Below, piece by piece: positions 51,277 through 60,632 of a DNA stretch of 64,000 nt. Position 1 is the first letter of the stretch. Each line of letters opens with the position of its first letter. Made by a program: the position numbers and the translations under genes. This DNA is from JAFGLZ01 sp964622545 (GTDB lineage: Bacteria; Planctomycetota; Phycisphaerae; UBA1845; JAFGLZ01): positions 15,694 to 79,693 of the forward strand of contig CAZUQM010000032.1 of the NCBI GenBank assembly GCA_964622545.1, in the 5' to 3' direction. The notes under the pieces were generated by a model. It saw only the letters and a list, made by a program, of their open reading frames with translations. It was not told where the DNA came from and searched no databases.

Positions 51277-52647
51277 ATGCCGGACACCTCGCAGTCCGAT
51301 CCCCAAGCGGCTTGGCAGCACCCCGCCGCGCGGGAAGGGTCGTTGGCCGTCTACAAGGTCCTCCTGGCGCTGGCCGTGGTGCTCCTGTTCCTGCTCGTGG
51401 TCGCGGTGCTCGTGGCGATGGCCGAGGCCGCTGGCCGGCGCGACCAGGCCGAGGCCGCCCGGCAAGAGGCCGAAGCCGCGCGAGAGGCCGCGAAGGCCGC
51501 GGAGGCTGACGCGGCCGCCCTCCGGCGTGAAGCACGCAAGAGGTTCGTCGAGACGGTGGGCGCGCTGCATCCCGATCAGACCGGACCGGTCGTGCTGGAC
51601 GAGGCCGAGCGCAGACGCAGCATGGCCGCACACATGCAGCAGCAGGCCACGCAACCCGCGAGGGAGACGACCTGGGCGGAGGCGCGCGACGCACGAGCCC
51701 TCAAGGCGCACCAACGCGCCGCCAAGCTCTGCACCGAGGCCGCCGGTCACATCAGGCAGAAAGCGTGGACCCGGGCCGAGGACGCGCTGCTCGAGGCCCT
51801 AGGCCGGCTCGAGACCTGCAGGCCGGCCGGCAGCGGTTGGCTGGCCACGCAGACCCATTCGTGGCGATGGCGGGTGCTCACGATGCTGAGGTCGGTCTAC
51901 GAACCCGAGGCGCTGGACCGTCCGACCCATCGAGCGGTTGCCGAGGCGCTGGTCCGCCGGCCCACCCTGAACGGAGCCCCCGCGCTTGGCGGCAAGCCGG
52001 CCCTGATCCCCACCAGCACGTTGGCCGGTGCGGAGACGACGCTGTGTCTCACCGGGCCGGCCGGGGAGTTCCGGGTGGTCGACCTGGTCGGCGACGTGTC
52101 TATCGCGCCGAAGGAGGGCTCGGTGCCGAGCACGCTTCGCGTCCGGGCCGAGGCCGAGGGGCTGCATCCGTTCGCCGTCGACGTCGAGGCCGGCGGCAAG
52201 ACCCTCACCGCGACGGGTGTCCTGCTTGTGGCCGAGTGGGACGTTCGCTTCTTCGAGGGACAGCCCAGCCAGGGCGGTCTCGGCGATTCGAGCGGCCAAG
52301 TCGGATTCATTCACGGCGAGCCTATGGCCGCGATGAAGACCGACGCGATCGACTTCACCTGGTGGGGAGACCCTCCGGCGGCCAACGTCCCGGCCGACGG
52401 TTTCAGCACGGTGGCCACAACCTCGGTGTCCCTGGCCGCGGGGACGTACAGGGTCTGGACCTCCGTCGACGACGGCGTCCGCGTGTGGATCGACAAGAAG
52501 TGCGTCATCCATGATTGGCGATGGCGTCCTCCCCGGGAGAACGTCGCGACCGTCTCACTCGAGGCCGGCAAGCATGCCATCCGCATCGAGCACTACGACG
52601 CGAGCAAGCACGCCCAACTCCATGTCGGGATGGAGCAGCTGCAGTGA
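51277..52647 (+). CDS. Membrane-anchored coiled-coil protein with C-terminal PA14 domain
   Basis: The 456-residue protein has one membrane helix (residues about 30-52, VLLALAVVLLFLLVVAVLVA), followed by a long Ala/Glu/Arg coiled coil (RDQAEAARQEAEAAREAAKA). A central region without a known family comes next. The last 140 residues resemble a PA14 carbohydrate-binding domain: EWDVRFFEGQPSQGG, VSLAAGTYRVWTSVDDGVRV, WIDKKCVIHDWRW and AIRIEHYDASKHAQLHV. It probably displays a glycan-binding head outside the cell. GGGAGG lies 7 bp before the ATG at 51277. It stands between the two sulfatase genes. Confidence 0.78.
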   Translation: MPDTSQSDPQAAWQHPAAREGSLAVYKVLLALAVVLLFLLVVAVLVAMAEAAGRRDQAEAARQEAEAAREAAKAAEADAAALRREARKRFVETVGALHPDQTGPVVLDEAERRRSMAAHMQQQATQPARETTWAEARDARALKAHQRAAKLCTEAAGHIRQKAWTRAEDALLEALGRLETCRPAGSGWLATQTHSWRWRVLTMLRSVYEPEALDRPTHRAVAEALVRRPTLNGAPALGGKPALIPTSTLAGAETTLCLTGPAGEFRVVDLVGDVSIAPKEGSVPSTLRVRAEAEGLHPFAVDVEAGGKTLTATGVLLVAEWDVRFFEGQPSQGGLGDSSGQVGFIHGEPMAAMKTDAIDFTWWGDPPAANVPADGFSTVATTSVSLAAGTYRVWTSVDDGVRVWIDKKCVIHDWRWRPPRENVATVSLEAGKHAIRIEHYDASKHAQLHVGMEQLQ

Positions 52648-53076
52648 GCGGAGACTGCCCGGAGAATCATGGCGCCATGGGTGGGATGGTCACGCTGCTG
52701 TTGGCGTGGCCGTGTCAACGACCTCGCCAACCACATGTCGACGCATTCCGCCCGCAACGGGGCTGACTTGCTTTCTGTCGAACGCGTTGCCCGGGCTCAC
52801 ACCCGGGGCTACCGACGACCGCCCCCTCCGGGGCTCGCCAAGCCGGTTGTTCAGCAGGAGCAAATGGAGGCGCCCCTCGACAAGGGTTCGGGGCCGTGCG
52901 TCAAGACGTGCCTTACACGGCCCGCTTGTCCGCGTGATGAGCGGCGTCGATAATGGCCCGCGATTCGTGGGCTCGCGGATGGTGCCGGTCGCACGCGGTA
53001 TGCTCCGCCGACGCGCGGGACTGCACCGCGCTGGACACAGCCACCACCTTCACCGCGACAACGGAGGCAACCGCTG
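52648..53076. other. Intergenic region, no gene seen
   Basis: The 430-bp gap between the PA14 gene and the second sulfatase has no convincing ORF. GGTATGCTCC near 52997 is a weak -10 candidate for the sulfatase. No repeat was noticed. Confidence 0.5.
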
Positions 53077-54510
53077 ATGAGGCCACTCGCACGACGAGAC
53101 TTCCTGAAAACCATCGGGGCCGGGGCGGCGGCGCTCGCGACGTCGAGCGGCTCGGCCGGGGCGGCCCGGCAAGACCGTGGGCGGCGTCCCAACATCGTCT
53201 TCATCATGGTCGACGACATGGGCTACGCCGACCTCGGCTGCTTCGGCTCGAAGGCCATCCAGACGCCGCGGATCGATCGCATGGCGGCCGAGGGGATGCG
53301 GTTCACGCAGGCCTACTCCGGGTGCACCGTCTGTGCCCCCGCGCGATGCACGTTGATGACGGGCAAGCACATGGGGCATGCTTCGGTCCGCGGCAACACC
53401 GGCGGCATCCCGCTGCTCGACTCGGACGTCACGGTGGCCGAGCTCCTGAAGAAGGCCGGCTACGCGACCGGCGGCTTCGGCAAGTGGGGCCTGGGCGACA
53501 TCGACACGCCGGGCGCGGCCGAGAGGCAGGGCTTCGACACGTTCTACGGCTACTACCATCAGATCCACGCGCACATCTACTACCCCGACTACCTGATCCG
53601 CAACGGCAAGAAGGAGCCGCTGCCGGGCAACAAAAAACCGCCACCGGGCGAGAAGAAGAATCCGAGGCAGTACTCGCACAGCCTGATCGTCGACGAGACG
53701 ATGACGTTCATCCGCCAGAACCGAGACCGTCCGTTCTTCTGCTACGCGGCCTGGACGCCGCCGCATGGGCGGTATCAGATCCCCGACGACGAGCCCGCCC
53801 TGAAGCTCTACGCCGACAACGACTGGCCCAGGGACGCCAAGGTCATTGCGGCCATGAACACGATGATCGATCGCCAGGTCGGCGAGCTGTTGGCCCTGCT
53901 CAAGGAGCTCGGCATCGAGGACGACACGATCGTCTTCTTCTGCTCGGACAACGGCACGGCCCGGCGGCTCGACGATGTGCACGACTCGGCCGGCCCGCTG
54001 CGGGGCGAGAAGCGCAAGCTCTACGAGGGCGGGATCCGCACGCCGATGGTCGTCCGCTGGCCGGGCAAGGTCCGGCCCGGCGCGGTCAGCGACCACCCGT
54101 GGTATTTCCCCGATGTGCTGCCGACGCTGCTCGATCTGGCCGGCGCGTCGCAGCTTGTCCCGAAGGACGTCGACGGCCTCTCGGTCGTCCCGACACTGCG
54201 GGGCAAGGGCGTGCAGTCGCGGCACGCGTGCATGTACTGGGAGTGGCCGCTTTACAACTGGCGCAAGAAGGCCTACGACCCGAACGGCCTGATGCAGGCC
54301 GTCCGGTCGGGTCGGTGGAAGCTGGTCAGGCACAGACGAAGCCAGCCCTGGGAGCTGTACGACCTGTCGCAGGACCTGGGTGAGGAGAACGACCTGGCCG
54401 GCAGCCGTCCGGAGGTGGTGGCCAGGTTGGCGACATGGATCGACGAGAACCGTACCGAGCCGCGGCCGCAGCGCGAGCCTGAGATGCCAAAGGGGAGGCG
54501 GTTTCGGTAG
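53077..54510 (+). CDS. Tat-exported sulfatase
   Basis: The 477-residue protein begins with a twin-arginine signal (ARRDFLKTIGAGAAALATS). It is a type I sulfatase: metal-binding acids in VFIMVDDMGYADLG, formylglycine signature CAPARCTLMTGK (C-x-P-x-R), GGFGKWGLGD, FFCSDNGTARRL and GLSVVPTLRGKG. The length is typical of arylsulfatase A-like enzymes acting on sulfated glycans. It differs from the sulfatase at 49460 in export route and in having Ala instead of Ser in the signature, which is allowed. Two sulfatases with a PA14 protein between them suggest a sulfated-polysaccharide locus. Confidence 0.92.
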   Translation: MRPLARRDFLKTIGAGAAALATSSGSAGAARQDRGRRPNIVFIMVDDMGYADLGCFGSKAIQTPRIDRMAAEGMRFTQAYSGCTVCAPARCTLMTGKHMGHASVRGNTGGIPLLDSDVTVAELLKKAGYATGGFGKWGLGDIDTPGAAERQGFDTFYGYYHQIHAHIYYPDYLIRNGKKEPLPGNKKPPPGEKKNPRQYSHSLIVDETMTFIRQNRDRPFFCYAAWTPPHGRYQIPDDEPALKLYADNDWPRDAKVIAAMNTMIDRQVGELLALLKELGIEDDTIVFFCSDNGTARRLDDVHDSAGPLRGEKRKLYEGGIRTPMVVRWPGKVRPGAVSDHPWYFPDVLPTLLDLAGASQLVPKDVDGLSVVPTLRGKGVQSRHACMYWEWPLYNWRKKAYDPNGLMQAVRSGRWKLVRHRRSQPWELYDLSQDLGEENDLAGSRPEVVARLATWIDENRTEPRPQREPEMPKGRRFR

Positions 54511-54574
54511 GAGGGCTTGCGCCTTTGGGGAAGCGGTGAGCCGGGGATCATCAGCGCGATGGGTGGCCAAGCAC

Positions 54575-54875
54575 ATGGCGTGTGCCTTGATCCACCTTTC
54601 GCTACCCCGAAAACGTGTGATAGCAACCGTCCCCGACGGCGATCCAGCTTCGGCAGGGGCGTAGCTCTGGAGCCACGGGTGAAGCGAGCCGTCAGGTGAG
54701 CGGAACCCGTGGTCCGTGGTTACCTAACGAACCAAGCTCCATCGGGGCGACAGGTTCATAGGCCATCCGGACGACGGGCGATATCCCGTTGAGCGCGATG
54801 GTCTGCCAACCCTAGCGGGGCTGGGCACCCCGCCGGGTCGCACGCATCCCACGACTCACGCCGCCGGCTGGTGCT
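54575..54875. repeat. Long dispersed repeat, family 2, copy 1
   Basis: About 300 bp related to 63410-63880. Shared landmarks are TAGCAACCGT (54621), GGAGCCACGGGTGAAGCGAG, GAGCGGAACCCGTGGTCCGT, CCATCGGGGCGACAG and GTCGCACG. ACGGGT and ACCCGT can pair. The element carries no gene. Confidence 0.8.
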
Positions 54876-54947
54876 TCCTCTCGCGGCACAATGGTTCACC
54901 CGCCGGGGCGATACTCCGTTGCCGAAGGACAGGGGCGCGCGAGGACG

Positions 54948-55230
54948 AGACGCCACTCAGAGCGGCCACCGTCACAGGCCGTGGAAGTACCTCGCGCCGG
55001 GAACGACGACTATCGACTCACGCGCATGCAACCGTTCATGAGTTACGGAACGCCATTCGCGTTCGAGGTATTTCGACAGTCTCGTCAGGGAGCCGTGCTG
55101 CTGGAGCGGTTGAACAGCAACGCTCCTTGACCGTCGCGTCTCCGACCCAGCAACACTCCTTCACCGTCGCGTCTCGGACGGCGGCTCCGAAGCTGGGAAA
55201 CCCACAGGTTCCGTTGTGTTGAACCACCGG
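54948..55230 (+). repeat. Dispersed intergenic repeat, family 1, copy D with internal duplication
   Basis: It begins GCCACTCAGAGCGGCCACCG, as copy A does. The block CAGCAACGCTCCTTGACCG + TCGCGTCTCCGAC at 55116-55146 is repeated with few changes at 55149-55179. It ends AAGCTGGGAAACCCACAGG and GTTGTGTTGAACCACC. It directly follows a copy of the long repeat family. Confidence 0.78.
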
Positions 55231-55441
55231 CGGCATGTCTCGACCTGTAGCACAGATCTTGACGCGTTCGGCCCGGCGTCACGCCCAGCGATGGATGTCG
55301 TCAACAACCGCGCTGTCCCCGGTTTCGCCGCCGGCGACGAGCAGACCTCGCAACCGCTCGCTTCGCATCAGCCCGGCCGATGGGCTAGCATGGGGGCTTG
55401 AACGAGCCATCGCGTTCACGGCCAAGGCCTGAGAGGTGGGT

Positions 55442-58400
55442 ATGCGTGCGGGCCCGATAGGGTTGACGATCGTTGTGCTGGCGGTGATGTCCGGGTCGGC
55501 CGGTGGTCAGGTGCTGCGCTACACGGTGGCGTCGCGCGACCGGCAGACGGTGCTGTCGAGCGTGACGGTCGATCGCGGTTCCGGCGCGGTGATCTACGAC
55601 GCCAAGCGCCTGATTGGCGTGCGGATCACCCATTTCGTAGGCAACGGCTACAACATCGCCGAGGCGCCCGGCCGGGGCGCGCCGGAGGCCCTCCGCCGGG
55701 CGGCGCTGCTGGACGTGGGGCTCAATACCGGCGCTCCAAACCCAGGCGGCGGCGCCATGCCGTTGCAGGGCGCGCCGACACTCTCCGGCGCCCGTCCGAC
55801 GCCGGGTCTTGCTGTCCGTTTCGATCGGCCAGTGACGAACAGACCGGGCGTCGACGTGGTGGTCTTCGAGCTCCACAAGCACGGGCCGGGCGACGGCTTT
55901 CACGTCGGGCCCGTCACGACGCGGCCCGGGCTGAAGGCGATCGCCGTGGGGCGGTACGACATCGACGCCCGCAACCGACTGGCCTTGCCAGTGAACCAGT
56001 TCGACCTGTACCCGCACGCTGCGCCACCCAAGACGTTCAAGGCCTTCGCCACAGGTCGGATCAAGCCGAAGGCGTCGAACCCGGAGCACGGGTTCAAGGC
56101 CCTGGCCGTGGGAATCGACCTGACCGAGTTGGGCTATGGCGAGGACGAATCGGTGGACGCGCTGTTCTTCCGAGACGACTGTCCGGGCGGCGGCGGGTTC
56201 GACCCGGTGTGCGTCGTCGGCCTGCCCGCTGCGACGACCGAGAACGTCCTGAAGGCCGAGCCGGTCGCCAAGCACGAGCCGCTCAAACCGGGGCCGATGC
56301 TGCGGCGGTTTCTGTCGAGCCCGGCCGCGGACTTCGACGAGATCGTGTTCGCCCAGCGGGTCTCCGGCCGCGACCACTGGTACGGCAACTTCGGGCACTA
56401 CTGCGACGACTCGCCCTACACGCGGGCGGCCCTCCTGGTCCGCGACGGCAAGCGTTACGCCTTCGGCGAGGGCGGACGGCTGTGCCGGCTCGACCTGCGG
56501 ACCGGGCGGGTGACGGTGTTGCTCGACGATCCGCGCGGCGGCGTCCGCGATCCGCAGGTGCACTACGACGGCAAGAAGATCCTGTTCTCCTACCGAGCCG
56601 GCGGGACGGAGGCGTATCATCTCTTCGAGATCGACATCGACGGGACGAACGTGCGGCGGCTGACGGACGGGCCGGACAACGACATCGAGCCCATCTACCT
56701 GCCCGACGGCGGCATCATGTTCTGCTCGAGCCGCGCACACCGCTTCGTGCCGTGCTGGCGGACGCAGGTCGCGGTGCTGTATCGCTGCGATGCGGACGGG
56801 TCGAACATCCGCATGCTCTCGAACAACGCCGAGCAGGAGAACACCCCGTGGCTGCTGCCCGACGGCCGCGTGCTCTACATGCGGTGGGAATACGTCGATC
56901 GCAATCAGCTCCTGTTCCACCATCTCTGGACGATCAACCCCGACGGCACGGGCGTGATGGTCTACTTCGGCAACCAGCATCGCGGGCTGGTGATGCTGGA
57001 CGCCAAGCCGATCCCGGGCACGGAGAAGACCGTCGTGTCGTTCTCGCCGAAGCACGGGCTGCCGGAGCACATGGGCGTGCCGACGGTGGTCGACCCGCGC
57101 TGCGGGCCGGACGATATGTGCCGGGCAAGGCCGATCACCAAGCGGCGGTTTCGCGATCCGTATCCGCTGTCGGAGGACGCCTACCTGGTGGCCGACGATC
57201 GGGGCCTGTACTGGATGGACGGCGGCGGTCGCGTCGAGACGATCTTCCGGCCGAGGCCGGGCGGGCTGCCGCCGCACGAACCGCGTCCGCTTCGGTCGCG
57301 CCCGCGCGAGCCGGTGGTGGCCGACCGCGTCCAACCCGACAAGGACGTGGGCACGTTCGTGCTCTACGACATCTACGAAGGCCGCAAGATGACGGGCGTG
57401 CATCGCGGCGAGGTCAAGAAGCTGCTCGTGCTCGAGCAGCTCCCGAAGCCGGCCAACTTCTCCGGCGGGCCCGAGCCACTCACGATCGGCGGTACGTTCA
57501 CGCTGGAGCGGGTGCTGGGCACCGTGCCGGTCGAGCCGGACGGGTCGGCCTACTTCGAGGTCCCGGCCGTGCGGAGCGTCTTCTTCGTCGCCCTCGACGA
57601 GAAGGACCTGTCGGTCAAGCGAATGCAGAGCTTCGCGACGGTCCAGCCGGGCGAGGTGGTCGGGTGCGTGGGATGTCACGAGCGGCGGGTGCTCTCGCCG
57701 CACATGCGCGACCGGCCGACGCCGATGGCGATGCGTCGCGGGCCGAGCCGGATCGAACCGTTCGAGAGCCTGCCGGACGTGTTCGACTTTCCGCGAGACG
57801 TCCAGCCGATCCTCGATCGTCATTGCGTGCGGTGTCACAACGCGGACCGACGCGACGGCGGCGTGGATCTGTGCGGCGATCTGACGCCGATCTACACGAC
57901 AAGCTACTGGACGATGTTCGAGCGCGGGCTGGTCACCGACGGGCGGAACGGGATGGGCAATCGTGCGCCGCGGACCGTGGGCACGTCGGCGAGTCGGCTG
58001 ACGGAGTTGATCGACGGAACGCACTACGGGGCCAAGCTGTCGCCGCGCGAGCGGACGGTGGTGCGGCTGTGGATCGAGACCGGCGCGACGTATCCGGGCA
58101 CCTACGGGGCGCTGGGTAGTGGGATGTTCACGGTCGACCTTCCTCAGAAGGTCTTCCGCCGACGCTGTGCCGGATGCCACACGGCCAAGAAGCCGTCGTA
58201 CCGCAACGTCAAGAAGGGCGCGTTCTACTATCAGTTCGGACGTCGAGAGCCGCCGCAGCCGCTGCTGACGAGCATCCAGGACATCATCTTGATCCGGCAT
58301 CTGGCGTACTTCCAATTGGGCGAGTCGCGGCTGTATCAGGCCTACTGCAACCTGTCGCGGCCGGGCAAGTCGTTGTTCCTGAGCGCGCCGCTGGCCAAAG

Positions 58401-58672
58401 CGGCGGGCGGACTGGGCCTCTGCGGCCGGGCGGTCTTCGAGAGCACGGAGGACGCGGACTATCAGGCGATCTTGCGGACCATCGAGACGGCGGCCGCGCG
58501 GTTAACCGAGCAGAAGCGCTTCGGGATGGACGGCTTCGTGCCGAATCGGTTCTACCTCGACGAGATGCGGAACTTCGGCATCGTGTCGGGACCCGTGGCG
58601 AAGGACGCTCCGCCCGACGTGTACGCGCTGGACCGAGCCTATTGGCGGACGTTCTGGTGGCAGGGGCGGTAG
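55442..58672 (+). CDS. Large exported multiheme protein related to hydrazine synthase alpha subunit (HzsA-like)
   Basis: The 1076-residue protein has a signal peptide (IGLTIVVLAVMSGSAGG) and GAGAGG before the ATG. Residues about 290-560 form a PD40/TolB-like propeller (YDGKKILFSYRAGGTEAYHL, GPDNDIEPIYLPDGGIMF). Residues about 640-740 match the HzsA middle-domain pattern (FVLYDIYEGRKMTGVHRGEV, LGTVPVEPDGSAYFEVPAVR). Three CxxCH heme sites follow: CVGCH (about 741), CVRCH (about 795) and CAGCH (about 909). HzsA makes hydrazine in anammox bacteria, but related proteins are widespread in non-anammox planctomycetes, and no beta/gamma subunit or hydrazine oxidoreductase gene is near. An extracytoplasmic redox role is the safe reading. 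Confidence 0.82.
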   Translation: MRAGPIGLTIVVLAVMSGSAGGQVLRYTVASRDRQTVLSSVTVDRGSGAVIYDAKRLIGVRITHFVGNGYNIAEAPGRGAPEALRRAALLDVGLNTGAPNPGGGAMPLQGAPTLSGARPTPGLAVRFDRPVTNRPGVDVVVFELHKHGPGDGFHVGPVTTRPGLKAIAVGRYDIDARNRLALPVNQFDLYPHAAPPKTFKAFATGRIKPKASNPEHGFKALAVGIDLTELGYGEDESVDALFFRDDCPGGGGFDPVCVVGLPAATTENVLKAEPVAKHEPLKPGPMLRRFLSSPAADFDEIVFAQRVSGRDHWYGNFGHYCDDSPYTRAALLVRDGKRYAFGEGGRLCRLDLRTGRVTVLLDDPRGGVRDPQVHYDGKKILFSYRAGGTEAYHLFEIDIDGTNVRRLTDGPDNDIEPIYLPDGGIMFCSSRAHRFVPCWRTQVAVLYRCDADGSNIRMLSNNAEQENTPWLLPDGRVLYMRWEYVDRNQLLFHHLWTINPDGTGVMVYFGNQHRGLVMLDAKPIPGTEKTVVSFSPKHGLPEHMGVPTVVDPRCGPDDMCRARPITKRRFRDPYPLSEDAYLVADDRGLYWMDGGGRVETIFRPRPGGLPPHEPRPLRSRPREPVVADRVQPDKDVGTFVLYDIYEGRKMTGVHRGEVKKLLVLEQLPKPANFSGGPEPLTIGGTFTLERVLGTVPVEPDGSAYFEVPAVRSVFFVALDEKDLSVKRMQSFATVQPGEVVGCVGCHERRVLSPHMRDRPTPMAMRRGPSRIEPFESLPDVFDFPRDVQPILDRHCVRCHNADRRDGGVDLCGDLTPIYTTSYWTMFERGLVTDGRNGMGNRAPRTVGTSASRLTELIDGTHYGAKLSPRERTVVRLWIETGATYPGTYGALGSGMFTVDLPQKVFRRRCAGCHTAKKPSYRNVKKGAFYYQFGRREPPQPLLTSIQDIILIRHLAYFQLGESRLYQAYCNLSRPGKSLFLSAPLAKAAGGLGLCGRAVFESTEDADYQAILRTIETAAARLTEQKRFGMDGFVPNRFYLDEMRNFGIVSGPVAKDAPPDVYALDRAYWRTFWWQGR

Positions 58673-58840
58673 GAACCGCGCGCCCGACGCGGGCTCGAGA
58701 CAGACAAGTTCAGCCAGGTGCATCTCGACGCACCGGATCGGCCGCTCCAAGGCTGAAGAAGGCGACTGAAGAGGCATTCTGCGAGACTTGATCTCGGCGG
58801 CGGTGACGGGGAAGATCGATGTACGGGAGGAGGTCGGTTG

Positions 58841-59989
58841 ATGCCCCGCATGACGGTCAAGCCGGAACTTCTGCGTTGGGCTCGGGATCGGAGCGGACAA
58901 AGTGCTGCGGACCTCAGTGGTCGGTTCCCAAAACTCGCGCGCTGGGAGACCGGTGAGGCCAAACCTACGCTCAAGCAGCTCGAGAAGTTCGCCAAGGCGA
59001 CCTACACGCCCATCGGTTACCTGTTCCTGCCTGAGCCGCCGGAAGAGCGTATCCCGATTCCCGACCTGCGGACGATTCGTAATCAGGAGATCAGCCACCC
59101 GAGCCCCGATCTGTTGGACACGATCCATGCCATGCAGCGGCGGCAGGCGTGGCTCCGCGAGGAGTTGATCGAGTGCGAGGCCGACCCGCTGGACTTCGTG
59201 GGAAGCGCCAACCCCACGGATGATCCGCAAGGGGTCGGACGCGAGATGAGGCGGATGGTCGGCCTGGACGACAGCTGGGCTGAGGGTGTTCACACCTGGC
59301 GCGACGCGGTCGGTGAACTGCGACGGGCCATCGAAGACCTGGGTGTGATGGCGGTCATCAACGGTGTCGTCGGGAACAACACGCATCGCAAGCTGGACGT
59401 GGAGGAGTTTCGGGGTTTCGCCCTGAGTGATGACTACGCGCCGCTGGTTTTCGTCAATGGGGCCGATGCGAAATCGGCGCAGATGTTCACGCTCGTTCAC
59501 GAACTGGCGCACATCTGGCTTGGACAGAGCGCCCTGACGGATATCGGCCTCACATCCCAACCCTCGCAAGAGGTCGAGTCGTGGTGCGATCGGGCGGCAG
59601 CGGAATTCCTCGTACCGGCGCGGGAACTGAGAACACGCTGGCGCGACATTCGGCACGAAGAAGCGCCGTTCGAAGACATTGCCCGACGGTTCAAGGTCAG
59701 CCCCATCGTAGCCGGCCGTCGCGCGATGGACCTGCGCCTCGTGAGCCGGGAGGCCTTCTTCGACTTCTACAAGCAATACATCGCCACGGAGCGAACGCAA
59801 CGTCCTACTTCAGGCGGGGGCGATTTCTATAACAACCAGAACACGCGCGTGGGCGAACGGTTCGCCCTTCAGGTCATCACCGCCGCGAAAGAAGGTCGTG
59901 TCAGTTTCAAGGAGGCGTATGACCTGACGGGGCTGCGGGGAGGCGCGTTCCAGGAATACGCCAATCGCCTGGGGGTGGCTATGCCATGA
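58841..59989 (+). CDS. HTH plus ImmA/IrrE (COG2856) metallopeptidase, probable antitoxin partner
   Basis: The 382-residue protein has an N-terminal XRE-like region (LLRWARDRSGQSAADLSGRF, KLARWETGEAKPTLKQLEKF). The COG2856 Zn-peptidase domain has HELAHIWLG, then the third-ligand region ESWCDRAAAEFLVPA. XRE-COG2856 fusions are known as antitoxin-like partners of PIN-domain toxins, among others. The stop overlaps the next start by 4 bp (ATGA at 59986-59989), so the two are translationally coupled. GGGAGGAGG lies 7 bp before the ATG at 58841. Confidence 0.88.
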   Translation: MPRMTVKPELLRWARDRSGQSAADLSGRFPKLARWETGEAKPTLKQLEKFAKATYTPIGYLFLPEPPEERIPIPDLRTIRNQEISHPSPDLLDTIHAMQRRQAWLREELIECEADPLDFVGSANPTDDPQGVGREMRRMVGLDDSWAEGVHTWRDAVGELRRAIEDLGVMAVINGVVGNNTHRKLDVEEFRGFALSDDYAPLVFVNGADAKSAQMFTLVHELAHIWLGQSALTDIGLTSQPSQEVESWCDRAAAEFLVPARELRTRWRDIRHEEAPFEDIARRFKVSPIVAGRRAMDLRLVSREAFFDFYKQYIATERTQRPTSGGGDFYNNQNTRVGERFALQVITAAKEGRVSFKEAYDLTGLRGGAFQEYANRLGVAMP

Positions 59990-60510
59990 GCACGAATCGC
60001 CCCTACGTGTTGGACTCGGACGTGTTCATCGCCGCGAAGAACAGTTACTACGCCTTCGCGATATGCCCGGGGTTCTGGGATAGCCTGATCCATCATCAAG
60101 GCGTGGGGAACGTCTGCAGCATAGACAAGGTCAGGGGCGAACTACTGCTTGGCCGAAAGACCGAAGACCTTGTGATGTGGGTCAAGAACGACCTGCCGCC
60201 TGAATTCTTCATCGACACTGACGAAGAAGCCGTAGCCGACGCTTATGGACAAGTGATGCTATGGGTTCAGCGTAACGGTCAGTATTACGATTTTGCCAAG
60301 GCGAAGTTTGCCACCGGGGCGGATGGCTGGTTGGTGTCACATGCGATGGTCAACAATGTCATGGTAGTGACCAACGAACAGCCTGCACCTGATTCTAAGA
60401 AGGAAATCAAGCTCCCCGATGTCTGTGCGCAGTTCAATGTGACGTACAAAAACACCTTTGAGATGCTCACGGAACTTGCCGTTCGATATGAATGGAGAGA
60501 TTCGTCCTGA
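59986..60510 (+). CDS. DUF4411 PIN-like protein, probable toxin
   Basis: The 174-residue protein matches DUF4411. It starts YVLDSDVFIAAKNSYYAFAI, with the first Asp of a PIN nuclease active site, and contains VCSIDKVRGELL and KFATGADGWLVSHAMVN, where later acids (Glu, Asp) fit the PIN metal site, then VVTNEQPAP. PIN toxins cleave RNA. Base composition is clearly less GC-rich than in the window as a whole, which points to horizontal gain. It is coupled to the upstream COG2856 protease gene; together they form a known type of toxin-antitoxin pair. Confidence 0.85.
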   Translation: MSTNRPYVLDSDVFIAAKNSYYAFAICPGFWDSLIHHQGVGNVCSIDKVRGELLLGRKTEDLVMWVKNDLPPEFFIDTDEEAVADAYGQVMLWVQRNGQYYDFAKAKFATGADGWLVSHAMVNNVMVVTNEQPAPDSKKEIKLPDVCAQFNVTYKNTFEMLTELAVRYEWRDSS

Positions 60511-60632
60511 TGCCCGGGCAACACACTGGGTATGTGTTGCCGCTGCTCTCAGCCTCTGACTAAACCTTTGATACTGAATCCCCTCGGCCAGTCGGTCTGC
60601 AGTGATGGCCCGCGGCACCGCTCGTCGTGCCG

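Noticed and set aside
55385..58315. Large minus-strand open frame opposite the HzsA-like gene
   Set aside because: It is the mirror of a high-GC coding frame, rich in Arg/His/Val with no ribosome site or domain.
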